Shown: positions 11,687 through 21,000 of the stretch, in pieces
Numbering within the stretch: the stretch's first letter is position 1
How the letters are laid out: each line of letters opens with the position of its first letter
Assembly (NCBI GenBank): GCA_900660155.1
Contig: CABFPE010000168.1
Span: 44,588 to 108,587, forward strand
Source: Hofstenia miamia
Taxonomy: Eukaryota; Xenacoelomorpha; Acoela; Hofsteniidae
Length of the DNA stretch: 64,000 nucleotides
Direction: 5' to 3'
Notes under the pieces: generated by a model
What the model was told of the DNA's origin: nothing
Databases searched by the model: none
What the model saw: the letters and a program-made list of their open reading frames with translations, nothing else
Position numbers and translations under genes: made by a program

Positions 11687-12460
11687 TTATCGCGAGTCAT
11701 TTCACAATTGTGTTGTGTGCTGTACGCATTTATACCTTAATTTCTCGACCTTTATCAACTTCTTGAATGGATGATAAACTTTTCATTTCGTACAATTTTT
11801 AAAACATTTACAAAAAATAGGATATTATGACATTAGATGATTTGTATAGTGATACAGTTACACGACTTGTTGCTATTTTTGCTATTACTTTTAATCATGT
11901 TTGTATTTGTTTTTTGTGTTAACTATATGTTTTCTAGAAAGGTTATTCATTTTAAAATTCGCATGAAGTTACTGTTTAGTAGTTTCTTTCACAGCACATT
12001 TCTTTTCTTTTAACTCTGTTTAAAAACAATGTTATTGTCTCCTATCCAGTTTATCTTCATATTTCCCAGTTTAGAACTATATCATTAAGTGAATTAGCAA
12101 TATCTAAGTTACTAGTACTCTTGCTTATTTCGATTTAATACATTTTTGATTAAATACCGTTGTTCCTAGGAGTTTAAAAGATTGTCAAGAATTTTGCCAA
12201 CGTAGGCATTTTGAGCATGTCGAATCGCAATATTACATTTGTATCTAGCTAATTCGTACACGTAATTTTCTCTAGATTTTGAAGCTAAATTCTTTTTTAT
12301 TAGTAATTCTAATCAACATTCAATTTCCTAATTAATTAAATTTTGACCAGTACTTTTAAATAAAATAACAGCATAAATTATCTTTTGAAACTAATATTAA
12401 CAACCTAATTGACGAAAATTTTAAGAATAATTTGATTTGATTAAATTTCACTGATACATA
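11687..12460. other. AT-rich sequence without recognised features
   Basis: Stop codons are frequent in all frames. I see no repeat ends or exon-like blocks. Confidence 0.5.
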
Positions 12461-12595
12461 ATGCCTTCAATGCATATTTTAAAAAACATCAATGATCCTT
12501 TGTCTAAAGATGCTAATAAGTTTATTGAAAAAAGACAAGACAATGTATGGATATTTGTACCGTCATCTATCGCTATAACACACGCTTTGTGACAA
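12461..12595 (+). CDS. possible short exon or small open frame, unrecognised
   Basis: An ATG at 12461 opens 44 codons (M-P-S-M-H-I-L-K-N-I-N-D-P-L) with a protein-like composition, ending in TGA. It lies upstream of and on the same strand as the exons beginning at 14397, so it could be a first exon of that gene, with a donor before its stop (for example GTGACA near 12589). No splice consistency can be shown. This is a weak call. Confidence 0.2.
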
Positions 12596-12627
12596 TATCC
12601 TCAATCCTTAAGGTAGCACTAGGTTGG

Positions 12628-13049
12628 CAGGGTGGCAAACGGATCGACCCAACCCTACCCGACCCGCTGATTGGGTCACAGAAAAGTTGGACCGGGTCAG
12701 GTTGTGTGTCACACTTGCGCGTCGGGTTATGGGTCAAAATTTTGAAAATTTCCGGGTCAGAGAAATGCATTGTTTAAAAGATTCTTTATAAATATTAGTG
12801 GAAAACTAACCATGCATTTCCATTTTGTATACAATCTATTGTGCTGTATAAAACCTACTCTTAAATTAATGCTAATGACATTGTTTCATGTCAAACATTT
12901 GCATGTACAACTCGTTTCAAAAGCTGACTGTCTAACCTATGAGTCGTGTCGGAGGTCAACATACTATGGGTTGGGTCGGGTTATATGGTAAATTTTCTGC
13001 GGTTCGGGTTGGGTCGTGGGTCAAAATATATGACTTGTTTGCCACTCTG
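12628..13049. mobile_element. probable MITE rich in GGGTCGGGTT-type repeats
   Basis: The ends are inverted repeats: CAGGGTGGCAAAC at 12628 and the reverse complement of GTTTGCCACTCTG at 13037-13049. Just inside both ends are G-rich variants of GGGTCGGGTT / GACCCAACCC (about 12648-12690, 12720-12760, 12966-13022). CAG-starting ends suggest hAT, but the 8-bp flanks (12620-12627 and 13050-13057) do not match, so the family is unproven. A related-looking ACCCGCACCCGC block lies near 59826-59880. Confidence 0.55.
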
Positions 13050-13059
13050 ATTACCTGTA

Positions 13060-14396
13060 AAACACATCTAAAATACACGACTTAATATTTGCCTAAGGTT
13101 TTGTGCGAGAAGATTAATATATGGGCAAACTATAAACATTAACATGCAACTGAAGTGAACTGTTTGTTCTTCTAAATTTTTTAATGAAAATTTGATTTGT
13201 AACGTTTGTAAATTCCAAAAGCAGTTTTATAACGAACTAAATGAAAATCAAGTCGAGCATCTGAATAATTATTGAACGGCAATACAGAGGAAGAAAAAGA
13301 AGCATTTTTCATAGTTGTAATATTGCAACTAATACCCCAATTTCCAACATAAATTAACTTCGAGAATGCACAAAAAAGCGAATCAGAGATGTAGTCATGA
13401 ATAATGAGTTGTCAGCATCAGAACCTTTTGTATTGAATATATTAGCAGGAAATTTGGCCCATTTTCTCTTGCTTTTATTCAAATTACAATAACTTTGATA
13501 AGTTGTTAGTTTGTTACAATAAAGATATTTAAATAAATACCATACATATCTTGTAATTTAAAATTCTTCTATAGCTTTATTTCAATCTATTTTTTGCACA
13601 TTTATTTCTTTCGATTTACAAATCTACTGTGATGCATATCAAGATATACATATGTAAATTATTACAAATAATATGCAACGTCTAAACTACGTATATCAAA
13701 ATACTGTTAGAATAAAAATGGGAATTCTAAGAAATACACGAAGGACAAATTACCAAAAATTATTTTAAGTTATGGTTTTTTCATTCACTCAACATTTTCG
13801 AATATCCAATTGCATGTTGTTTTTGAGCAGTTATGCTTTAGGACTGCTTCAGAACCTGGTTTGTAATGGATGGTGTATGAAACATAGGGGTTGATTGCCC
13901 ACTAAAGCATTAAGAGGAAATGGAATCCATGGGTAAAAAAGGTGAGAAGCACTGGTCTACATAGTATTGAAATTTGGCTGAGTGTATATTCATCACTTTA
14001 ACTTACACCATAACACTTGACATTTAACGTAATAAAATTGCAAAGTGCAGATTAATAAAAATATAAGTAACACGAAGCAGTGTTTTCTAAGAAGAAATTG
14101 CTTGTCATCATTTACATTATTTGATCCATACTTTATGCTACTCTGTGTTGCTTGGCTGTACAAGATTCGAATAATTATTCCCGACATAGTACCCAAATGC
14201 AGATTTGATTTGATGACGATCATGAACTTTGAGGGTCAATTTCTCAATCTTCTTGAAAAACTTATTGAATAATTTGATCGTTTGGTTTTGTTAACACAAC
14301 GAAATAATTGCTGTGTTGATTGGCTTGTCTCCCAGTGTGCTTTATTTATTAATTGTTTCAGACTAAAGTAGGAGTACAATTTATATTATTTTTTAG
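13060..14396. other. intergenic or intronic AT-rich sequence
   Basis: No convincing exon or element was found. The stretch 13912-13962 ends in GGTGAGAAGCACTGGTCTAC, which looks like the right end of a hAT-type MITE (CAGTGCTTCTCACC on the other strand), but I found no matching left end. Confidence 0.4.
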
Positions 14397-14560
14397 AACA
14401 AAGTCCACATCGACTTCAAGAATGTATAGAAGCTTATATTCAAATTCTCAACACCGATTACTATAATTTATCTTCTTCGCTTGCCATTTTATTCAACCAA
14501 ATTACGTCTTACTGCAAACAAGAGAATATTGAGATTCCAAGCTCTTCACTTTATCTTTAT
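14397..14560 (+). CDS. unrecognised host gene, exon A
   Basis: A T-rich tract and AG at 14395-14396 precede an open block of 54 codons plus two leading bases; GT follows at 14561. The translation (S-P-H-R-L-Q-E-C-I-E-A-Y-I-Q-I-L, then L-A-I-L-F-N-Q-I-T-S-Y) reads as amphipathic helix. It ends in phase 0 and joins in frame to the block at 14607. I do not recognise the family. The helical character would fit a HEAT/ARM-type or other all-helical protein, which is inference. Confidence 0.6.
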
Positions 14561-14606
14561 GTAGTTACTTCTCATACATTTTTTTGTGATCATAAATGTT
14601 GTTTAG

Positions 14607-14864
14607 GTTCTCACTAGGTGCTGTGTTCATTATCTTAAGAGTTCTGATTATGTTCAAGAAAAAATTTTGTGCACTACTCTCTGCAAAAAGGAGGTGAAAT
14701 TGGTGAAAAGGCTCAAAGATGCTCTTAAAAAACTCATTTGTGCTGCACCTTCAAGTACTAATTTTAGTTTTATAAAGGAGTTTGTAGTTCAATTCTCAAA
14801 TATCAAATTTAATCCAAAATATAATTTAATTAGAATTACTCCCTTTAATAACCTATTTTCCAGG
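14607..14864 (+). CDS. unrecognised host gene, exon B
   Basis: The acceptor is TTGTTTAG at 14599-14606 and the donor AGG|GTATCG at 14865. The block is exactly 86 codons in phase 0 at both ends (V-L-T-R-C-C-V-H-Y-L-K-S-S-D-Y-V-Q-E-K, then a Lys-rich helix E-V-K-L-V-K-R-L-K-D-A-L-K-K-L). It continues exon A. The intron before it is only 46 bp, unlike the kilobase introns further on. The family is not recognised. Confidence 0.6.
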
Positions 14865-15378
14865 GTATCGGCTAGATTCTTTGAAATCTGAAAATATTTT
14901 TTTATAATTTTTTGATGTTGAATAAATACTTTTAAACAGTCTTTGAAAATTTTATTTTAATCACCATCTTGGAAGATTACCTTGTCAATGATAGTTGTTT
15001 ATTTCATAATCTAATAAAAATATCATCAGATTGATAACCTCACAAAAAATTAATTACAAACTGTGATGGATATACTTTTCATATCTACAAATTGATGTAG
15101 TCGCAACTGTGATTGCGCCATCATAAAATCAAATTCATCACTTAGGCAAATTATCAATTTCATTTTAATCGAAAGTAAAGCTATCGCTTGTAAATCAAAG
15201 TAAATTTTTTTAAATGTGTGCAGTGATTTAAAATGCAATTAGCAACTGTTTTCAAAATTGTTTCGCTTTCTTTCATAATTTAGAGCATCACATTATTCAA
15301 AAGTTCATTGAGATTTAATTAAAAGTTAAGCATTGTTTTTGTTGAATTTAAGGGATGTGATTTATTTTTTGTATTTAG

Positions 15379-15475
15379 CAGACATGATACCAGCAGAAAT
15401 TCAAGAACTTTGCTCTAGATTTGGACCATCTATTAAATCTTTGGCAACCAAACTGAATTCATTTGTAATGAACAA
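15379..15475 (+). CDS. unrecognised host gene, exon C
   Basis: The acceptor TTTGTATTTAG ends at 15378 (or CAG at 15381) and the donor is the consensus AA|GTAAGT at 15476. The frame reads D-M-I-P-A-E-I-Q-E-L-C-S-R-F-G-P-S-I-K-S and ends in phase 2, which joins exactly to exon D. The start needs a phase-1 donor, whereas exon B ends in phase 0. A small exon may therefore be missing, or the internal ATG at 15384 could be a start codon of an alternative transcript. Confidence 0.65.
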
Positions 15476-15567
15476 GTAAGTAATTTTAGCTACTTATGCT
15501 TTGGCTACTATTTAGTTATAGTCCACTTTCTTGACCTTCTTAATCTTCATTTTTTTTCAATTATTAA

Positions 15568-16232
15568 CCCTTTTACTGCTGACACAATCGCACTGCGTGT
15601 GACGTTAGTAAAATTTGAAAAATCGGCATAATTTTATAATATTTTTTTAAGCGCTAAACTAGCAAATGATAAGCAATATTAAGAATTTCTCATTCTAAAT
15701 AATAATATAGAGAGTTCCTAAACAAAAATTTAATAATTTTAACAACTTTTTAAACATAAAGTTGAGTGTGATATAATTTGTAACACGGTTCAATGCAGAG
15801 ACCAGGTTTATCATCGCAGAAAAATCATGAAACGCCACATTATCAACGAATTCTTCATCACTAACACTCTCTACATCACTTATATCACTAAATATGTCAT
15901 CGCCACTCTCATTATCATCTATTACATTCCTAATTGCACTAGCGTCAATAGTCCGCTTTGACATTTTGATGGGTACTAATTTTGCATGAAAAATAGGCTC
16001 TTTTTATGAGGAAAATTGGGTTTGAAAAGTTGCCGGATACTTCCAGAAACAAGTAGAAAACGGAAGAGAAGTCTCACGTATGACGGACACTCGTATTACC
16101 TTGCATTAAAACATGACGGCTGTAAACCGGCATGCGTTATTGATGGATATGTCTCATGACGTCTAAGAGACGTCACACGCCACTGACGGGACATTTCAAT
16201 GACGTAACAGAACGTCACACGCAGCGAAAGGG
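15568..16232 (-). mobile_element. piggyBac-like deletion derivative in an intron
   Basis: TTAA lies at 15564-15567 and 16233-16236. Both ends begin CCCTTT in inverted orientation, and the subterminal motif GCGTGTGACGT is repeated near both ends (about 15594, 16170, 16212). The interior encodes only the acidic N-terminus of a piggyBac transposase. At 665 bp it is non-autonomous. It belongs to a different piggyBac family from the one at 7244-10368. Confidence 0.87.
15695..15964 (-). pseudogene. N-terminal fragment of a piggyBac transposase
   Basis: It starts M-S-K-R-T-I-D-A-S-A-I-R and runs into an Asp/Glu/Ser-rich segment (D-D-N-E-S-G-D-D-I-F-S-D-I-S-D-V), as in piggyBac transposase N-termini. 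After about 50 codons the resemblance ends. No DDD core is present. Truncated to 89 codons, against 550-650 in the family. Confidence 0.75.
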
Positions 16233-16312
16233 TTAATATTGAAACTCTTGAAATCCTTGACCGTTTGAATCTGCTACTCGACCTTGTAAGAAATTTATTT
16301 TTTCCCATGCAG

Positions 16313-16380
16313 TTAGGTGATCGGCCGATGGCAATCCTTGTTAGACAACATTGGGTTTCCATCACAGAAATATTTTATAA
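16313..16380 (+). CDS. possible additional exon of the unrecognised host gene
   Basis: A strong acceptor (TTATTTTTTCCCATGCAG) ends at 16312. The open block L-G-D-R-P-M-A-I-L-V-R-Q-H-W-V-S-I-T-E-I then runs to a weak donor (AA|GTGGTT at 16381). In phase it fits between exon B (phase 0) and exon D (phase 2), but not with exon C, so it may be a mutually exclusive or alternative exon. The open frame also extends upstream to the piggyBac end at 16237. Uncertain. Confidence 0.35.
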
Positions 16381-16754
16381 GTGGTTTACGAAAAGATCAA
16401 TATCTATCCAAATTAATTATGTTATAAAATATTTTTGCAAGAAATGATATCAATACGACCACAGCATTGAATTCACTCGCAATTTTTAAGCAAAGACTTA
16501 GTAGTCGCGTCACTATAAATCCCTTACTCACTTACTTTTCATTAAAAGTGCTTTGCATTGTTTCAAGGCAGCGATGCAAAGCGATAAGAATTTAAATTTT
16601 TCTTTGATATGTTTTTGGAATTTTTCTAGTTTGATATTTGATTTCTGTATTCTTCTTTGTAACTATAAGATGAATTTTAAAAAATTTCATATAAAATAGA
16701 TTTATCGTCAGTCGTATATTGTCAAAACTTTGATATACACAGTATTTTTAGTAG

Positions 16755-16902
16755 ATTTACTGCTCCTGAACGAATGTATAATGAGAATGTCTCATTCGAC
16801 CTTCACGCTCTTCAATTCGAGAATTTAACAGAAATCGTTGCCTCATCGGCAGATGGACACGTAGCTTTGTTACGAATTCATCAACTTCTTAAAGCTAATG
16901 TA
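16755..16902 (+). CDS. unrecognised host gene, exon D
   Basis: Acceptor AG at 16750-16751 or 16753-16754; both keep the frame (N-R-F-T-A-P or K-F-T-A-P). The donor GTA|GTAAGT at 16903 is a strong consensus. The translation is F-T-A-P-E-R-M-Y-N-E-N-V-S-F-D-L-H-A-L, then L-T-E-I-V-A-S-S-A-D-G-H-V-A-L-L. It enters in phase 2 from exon C and leaves in phase 0 into exon E, so C-D-E is phase-consistent. The following intron is 6.8 kb and holds several nested transposons. Confidence 0.7.
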
Positions 16903-17234
16903 GTAAGTTAGCTGTTTGTATTTTATAGTAACCGATTTTGTTTCCATTGTAATGTTTTTTACTTAGCTTCATCTTAAAAATGAGACATCGATAGTAAGCT
17001 ACAAGATTTTTAATTATTTTTTACATTAACTTTTGTTTAATAGGTACTCAAATATCCCATTACAATTCTATTGGCCAATCAGTTGTATTTTGGAGTTTAT
17101 TGTCTTTCAAATAGCTTAGTTTTAGTATTCCACTACTTCTGATAAAGTATGTATACTACGTCTCATCCTCAAGAATTGTTCATGCTTTCTTTTATGCTAA
17201 TGTTCAAAGAATAAATTTGTAATGCGATTACATG

Positions 17235-17640
17235 TTATTTGAAGCCCAAATGTGTTCATGTGTACCTGCCACGTAAGTTAGTTTTGACAACGATACCAAA
17301 CTGGGATTTGGGACAAACCTTGGTGTGGAAGGACATCTTTCCATCAAGGGACGGCTTACAATATAGCAGAAGTTGTTGTTTCTATTCATTCTCACACAGG
17401 CTCAACACTATCCAATCAACTGTTCATAAAATGCTACAGTACCTGGATATTGTTAGCACTGAGCCAATCTATTATTTTACGTGCTTTGTGAGCAGGGACA
17501 TTATCTTGTTGAAAGATGATATGCCATTGTTCATCAATTAGAGGTTAGAGACGCTCCTGTAGGATTCTTAGATGGGTATTCGCATTGAGACTTCCTTGAT
17601 ACCCAATACAGTGGTAGTGGTCCTTGTGGTTATGACTAAT
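17235..17640 (-). pseudogene. C-terminal half of a split Tc1 transposase
   Basis: On the minus strand, G-S-L-N-A-N-T-H-L-R-I-L-Q-E-R-L (about 17600-17545) is followed by I-I-F-Q-Q-D-N-V-P-A-H-K-A-R-K-I (about 17522-17475) and W-L-S-A-N-N-I-Q-V-L. The Q-Q-D-N-x-P-x-H-K-A block is the second catalytic motif of Tc1-type transposases. The D-W-P-A-Q-S-P-D-L-N-P block that should follow is lost to decay. The N-terminal half lies at 20226-21000 beyond a hAT insertion. Confidence 0.8.
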
Positions 17641-20225
17641 CACTAATGGTCACGAATTGCTCACTAATTTCTTCACGTCCCACTAAAAGTCACTATTTTT
17701 GTATATTGTTGATTAATCACCTCAATTAAACCTGAGAAGGATGAGGGGGGGCATCTTGAAGCCCTGCCTAATTAATCCAGAATTGGTGAAGGCAGGGTTG
17801 GGTTGATAATATTTAATGTACAATATTATCCCCTTCATACTTTTTCCAAAATAGGTTAAGTTAGGATAGCGTAGGATTTGATGTTGTTTGAATGTAAATT
17901 CATATCTTAATTTTGTTTTGATAGGCATATTTTATACATAAGAATCATTATTTGCAACCACTTTATTCCTTTCTGTATATATTTGAATATAATTGTTTAG
18001 AACATTTTGTATATGTTATGTACAATGTATATTTTCAGTTTGAGATGATTGCAATTATTCTTCTGCTCTGTGCGAAAAGTATTCTTGTGTGCTTCCAGTA
18101 GCGGAAGATGATACGAAAGTTAGATGCAAAATGGATGGGTCAGTCATAAGCATAAAGTCCGGTTTTCAGAAGCTGAAGCAGCACGAAGAACAAGCTCTGC
18201 ATATCTCAAGTTCAAGCGTCTTCTTCCACTATGTCCATAGTGACTCACATGTCCCATGCGAAAACAGAAGAAGAAATCTGAGTAGATGGAACATCATTTT
18301 GTTCCAGCGATGCGTGCTCTCGTAAACGATCTTTGTATGCACATATGTTTCAAAATTCTTGTCGAGGGGTAAAACTTAACCGTGTACGTACAAATTGCTA
18401 GTACATTGTTAACCACACCATTGGTCCTTATGTATTTTCAAATCTTAAGATATCTCTAACAAATAATGTCTTTGCTTTGCATGTGGATGAAACTCAATAT
18501 CACCACAAGACTAGACTCGAGTTCCAAATCATATTCTTTGACAACCAAAATGAAACAAAAGAGCAGTATCTGCATACCAAAAAACTGAACGTTAAAATTG
18601 ACTTTGAAGTTTCTTAGAAGTTCTAATTCACTGGATTTGGATTCCTTGCATCTTGTAGATAGCAAAACTGTTTTTGAAGTATTTACCAATGTGATGGAAA
18701 TGTACGATCTCAAATATGCCAACTTGATATGCATGATGAGTGTTAACTGCAATGTAGTGCGAGGAAAACATGGCTTTCTGGGTAAGATAAAGGAATACTG
18801 CCAGAATATTGATGTTGGTGGATGTGTTCGCCACATTGGTAATTTGATTCAAAGGAGTGGAGCCGATTCTTCACATAATGTGATATCATTTGCTGAAGAC
18901 ATTTCAAATTTCATCGAAAACAAGCCACGAGTGCATTCTTTGATGAAGCAGTGAACTGTCTTTCTATAACTCCCAAAAATCGGGACTTACTGTACAACTC
19001 ATTTTTTACCAATCTACGAAGTTTGGAATGAAGCTATTGGTCAGTGGCCCGTTATTTACAAGCATGTACCTCTTTCCAAAACCTCAAGTTTTTGGCAAAA
19101 AAGCAAAGGAGAAAGCGTTTTTACTCGAGCTCGACCAATTTATTGTTCAAATGTCTCCAATCTATCAGTTTGCAAAGAAAGTCAAAATCCAAATTGGTCT
19201 ATTTACGACTGCCTTCAATCAGTGCTTGACATGATCCCAAAGCTTTTTGTGCAATTGGGCCTCGATGTAGCGTTATCACCCCAACTGTATCACAAGAATT
19301 TATATACGGAGCAAAATGTAGCCAAAAGCTTTAAAACCTCCGACAAAGCCCTTTTCTTGATTTCAACCGAGAAACCTGCTTGTTGTATTGGAACTGGCTC
19401 AAATTACGGATGGTGAAATTAATGTGATTAAAGAGAAGTGATTGAAATTCACGAAACGCCAACTGTACTGTGTTCTAGAGAAGCTCAGACTTTTTATCCT
19501 CTAACATAGTCAGAAACTGCTTTGTGGTGTATGTTAAAATTGCTGATATGGATGCAAACTATAACAAAGAACTAGCCAAGTTTTGTGCCGCTTTTGATTT
19601 GAGTTCGACTAAAGTCAAACTGAATTCCAATCAATAACGCTCCTTGAACGTTTTAAATCTAAGAAGTTACCTTAATGCACTGTCCAGTTAGTAGAACCCA
19701 TGGCCATGGGAGTTATTTTGCCTCACAACATGATGCTGGAGTCTGGGTTTTCAATTTTCCAAGTAAATCTGTCGGCAAATACGTATACAATATTCAATTG
19801 ATAAAAGAGCACTTTAATCGCGAAAATTTTGAAAGCTACAAATTTCTGTCACATTTATTGAATGATGTTAAAAAAGCAACTGTCATTTGTAAATCAGATG
19901 AGAAACACTATTGAGACTTAAAAAAGCCCAATAAAGAGCTGGCCAATTCTGTGATAAGTGAAATTGGCGTTGTTAAGCGCACCAAACGATGTGAAATCGC
20001 AGAAGTCGATGATGAGATAAAGAAAGCCGGAAAAGTGCTAGAGGCGGCATAAGTGAAGGAAAAAGACTTAACGAGTCATTGGCTGCTCAAGCTGGACACA
20101 GTGACTCTCTATCTGCTTCTGTCATAAATCAATTCTTCAAAAAATAAATTGTTGATGCTTTACATTGTTTTAATTTATTTAATTTTATAAGCAGAAATAC
20201 TAGGTCACTATTTTTTTCCAAAAAA
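17640..20225 (+). mobile_element. hAT-like element inserted into a Tc1 transposon
   Basis: A plus-strand decayed transposase gene lies between the two halves of a minus-strand Tc1 transposase. Both ends are rich in TAGTGAC/GTCACTA motifs (about 17630-17695 and 20203-20237), and the right end in reverse complement begins TAGAGTGACCAC, like TAGGGTGACC-type hAT termini. I could not fix the 8-bp duplication, so the end points are approximate. Confidence 0.65.
18095..20147 (+). pseudogene. decayed hAT-like transposase with unusual C-terminal region
   Basis: 18100-18260 resembles a zinc-finger start (V-R-C-K, then H and H after 20-25 residues). 18473-18590 reads L-H-V-D-E-T-Q-Y-H-H-K-T-R-L-E-F-Q-I-I, the place of the first catalytic Asp of hAT. 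18700-18860 reads V-R-G-K-H-G-F-L-G-K-I-K-E, then C-V-R-H-I-G-N-L-I, matching the second hAT block (C-x2-H), with Asn where Asp is expected. 19200-19290 is another conserved block. The region 19675-20145 (S-R-T-H-G-H-G-S-Y-F-A-S, G-V-W-V-F-N-F-P-S-K, ending S-V-I-N-Q-F-F-K-K) is not a usual hAT dimerisation domain. Several stops and frame changes are present. Confidence 0.6.
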
Positions 20226-21000
20226 GTGGTCACTCTAGAAAAAGCACTCCATACCATAATGTGGCCGCCCCCCCNNNNNNNNNNNNNNNNNNNNNNNNNN
20301 NNNNNNNNNNNNNNNNNNNNNNNNNNNNNNNNNNNNNNNNNNNNNNNNNNNNNNNNNNNNNNNNNNNNNNNNNNNNNNNNNNNNNNNNNNNNNNNNNNNN
20401 NNNNNNNNNNNNNNNNNNNNNNNNNNNNNNNNNNNNNNNCCCCCCCACTGTGCAAACGTGGTTGATAATAGTTCTGTCAAACTGATGAATCTTGGCTACA
20501 CCGAATATAGCGATTCATGGAAGTTTGTACGAGGTGAATCGGAGTCTCGTCCGAGAATAGCACATGGCGCCACTCCACTACTGTCAAATTGACGAATGTT
20601 TGCAAACTCTAACCGTTGTTGTCGATGGGAAGTATTCAGAAATGGCTTTTTTGCAGATCTGTATGAGTGTAGACCCATATATTTCAAATGTGTTCAGACT
20701 GTGCTTGATGCCGCTCGCACACTGGACATTTCTTGCAATTCACTGGATAAGCCACAACTACCCAATCTGGGGTTGTCTCTCACCATCCTTGCTAGTTGTC
20801 TATCTTGACATTCGGATGAAACTCGAGGGTTGTGGCCTCTTCATCTGTTTGTGAATGATCCGGTTTCCTAGCCGTTCTTTACTAAATCACGATTGGCATT
20901 GCAGAAAAGTTGTAGGTTTCTGGATCTTCATTGTGCAGAGTAACAATTTGGACGCGTTGATCATATGACAAAACCATAATTTTATTTTCTAATTATAGTT
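20226..21000 (-). pseudogene. N-terminal half of the split Tc1 transposase, contains assembly gap
   Basis: On the minus strand, M-V-L-S-Y-D-Q-R-V-Q-I-V-T-L-H (about 20977-20930) is the usual Tc1 N-terminal helix. L-F-S-D-E-T-P-I-H-L-V-Q (about 20568-20530) carries the first catalytic Asp, and I-M-V-W-S-A-F-S-R (about 20260-20235) is the next conserved block, after the gap at 20275-20439. The hAT insertion begins directly after A-F-S-R. Several stops and frameshifts. Confidence 0.78.
20275..20439. other. assembly gap (165 N) flanked by poly-C
   Basis: The gap is bordered by runs of C on both sides (20270-20274 and 20440-20446), suggesting it spans a poly-C tract that could not be assembled or called. 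It falls in a Tc1 transposase relic. Confidence 0.95.

Noticed and set aside
14045-14272. 75-codon plus-strand open frame considered as an exon upstream of exon A.
   Set aside because: No good acceptor or donor in a compatible phase, and the opposite strand is equally open.
17628-17695. CACTA-like motifs suggesting a CACTA (En/Spm) transposon.
   Set aside because: The internal transposase has hAT-type blocks, and the motifs are scattered subterminal repeats rather than a terminal CACTA with 3-bp duplication.
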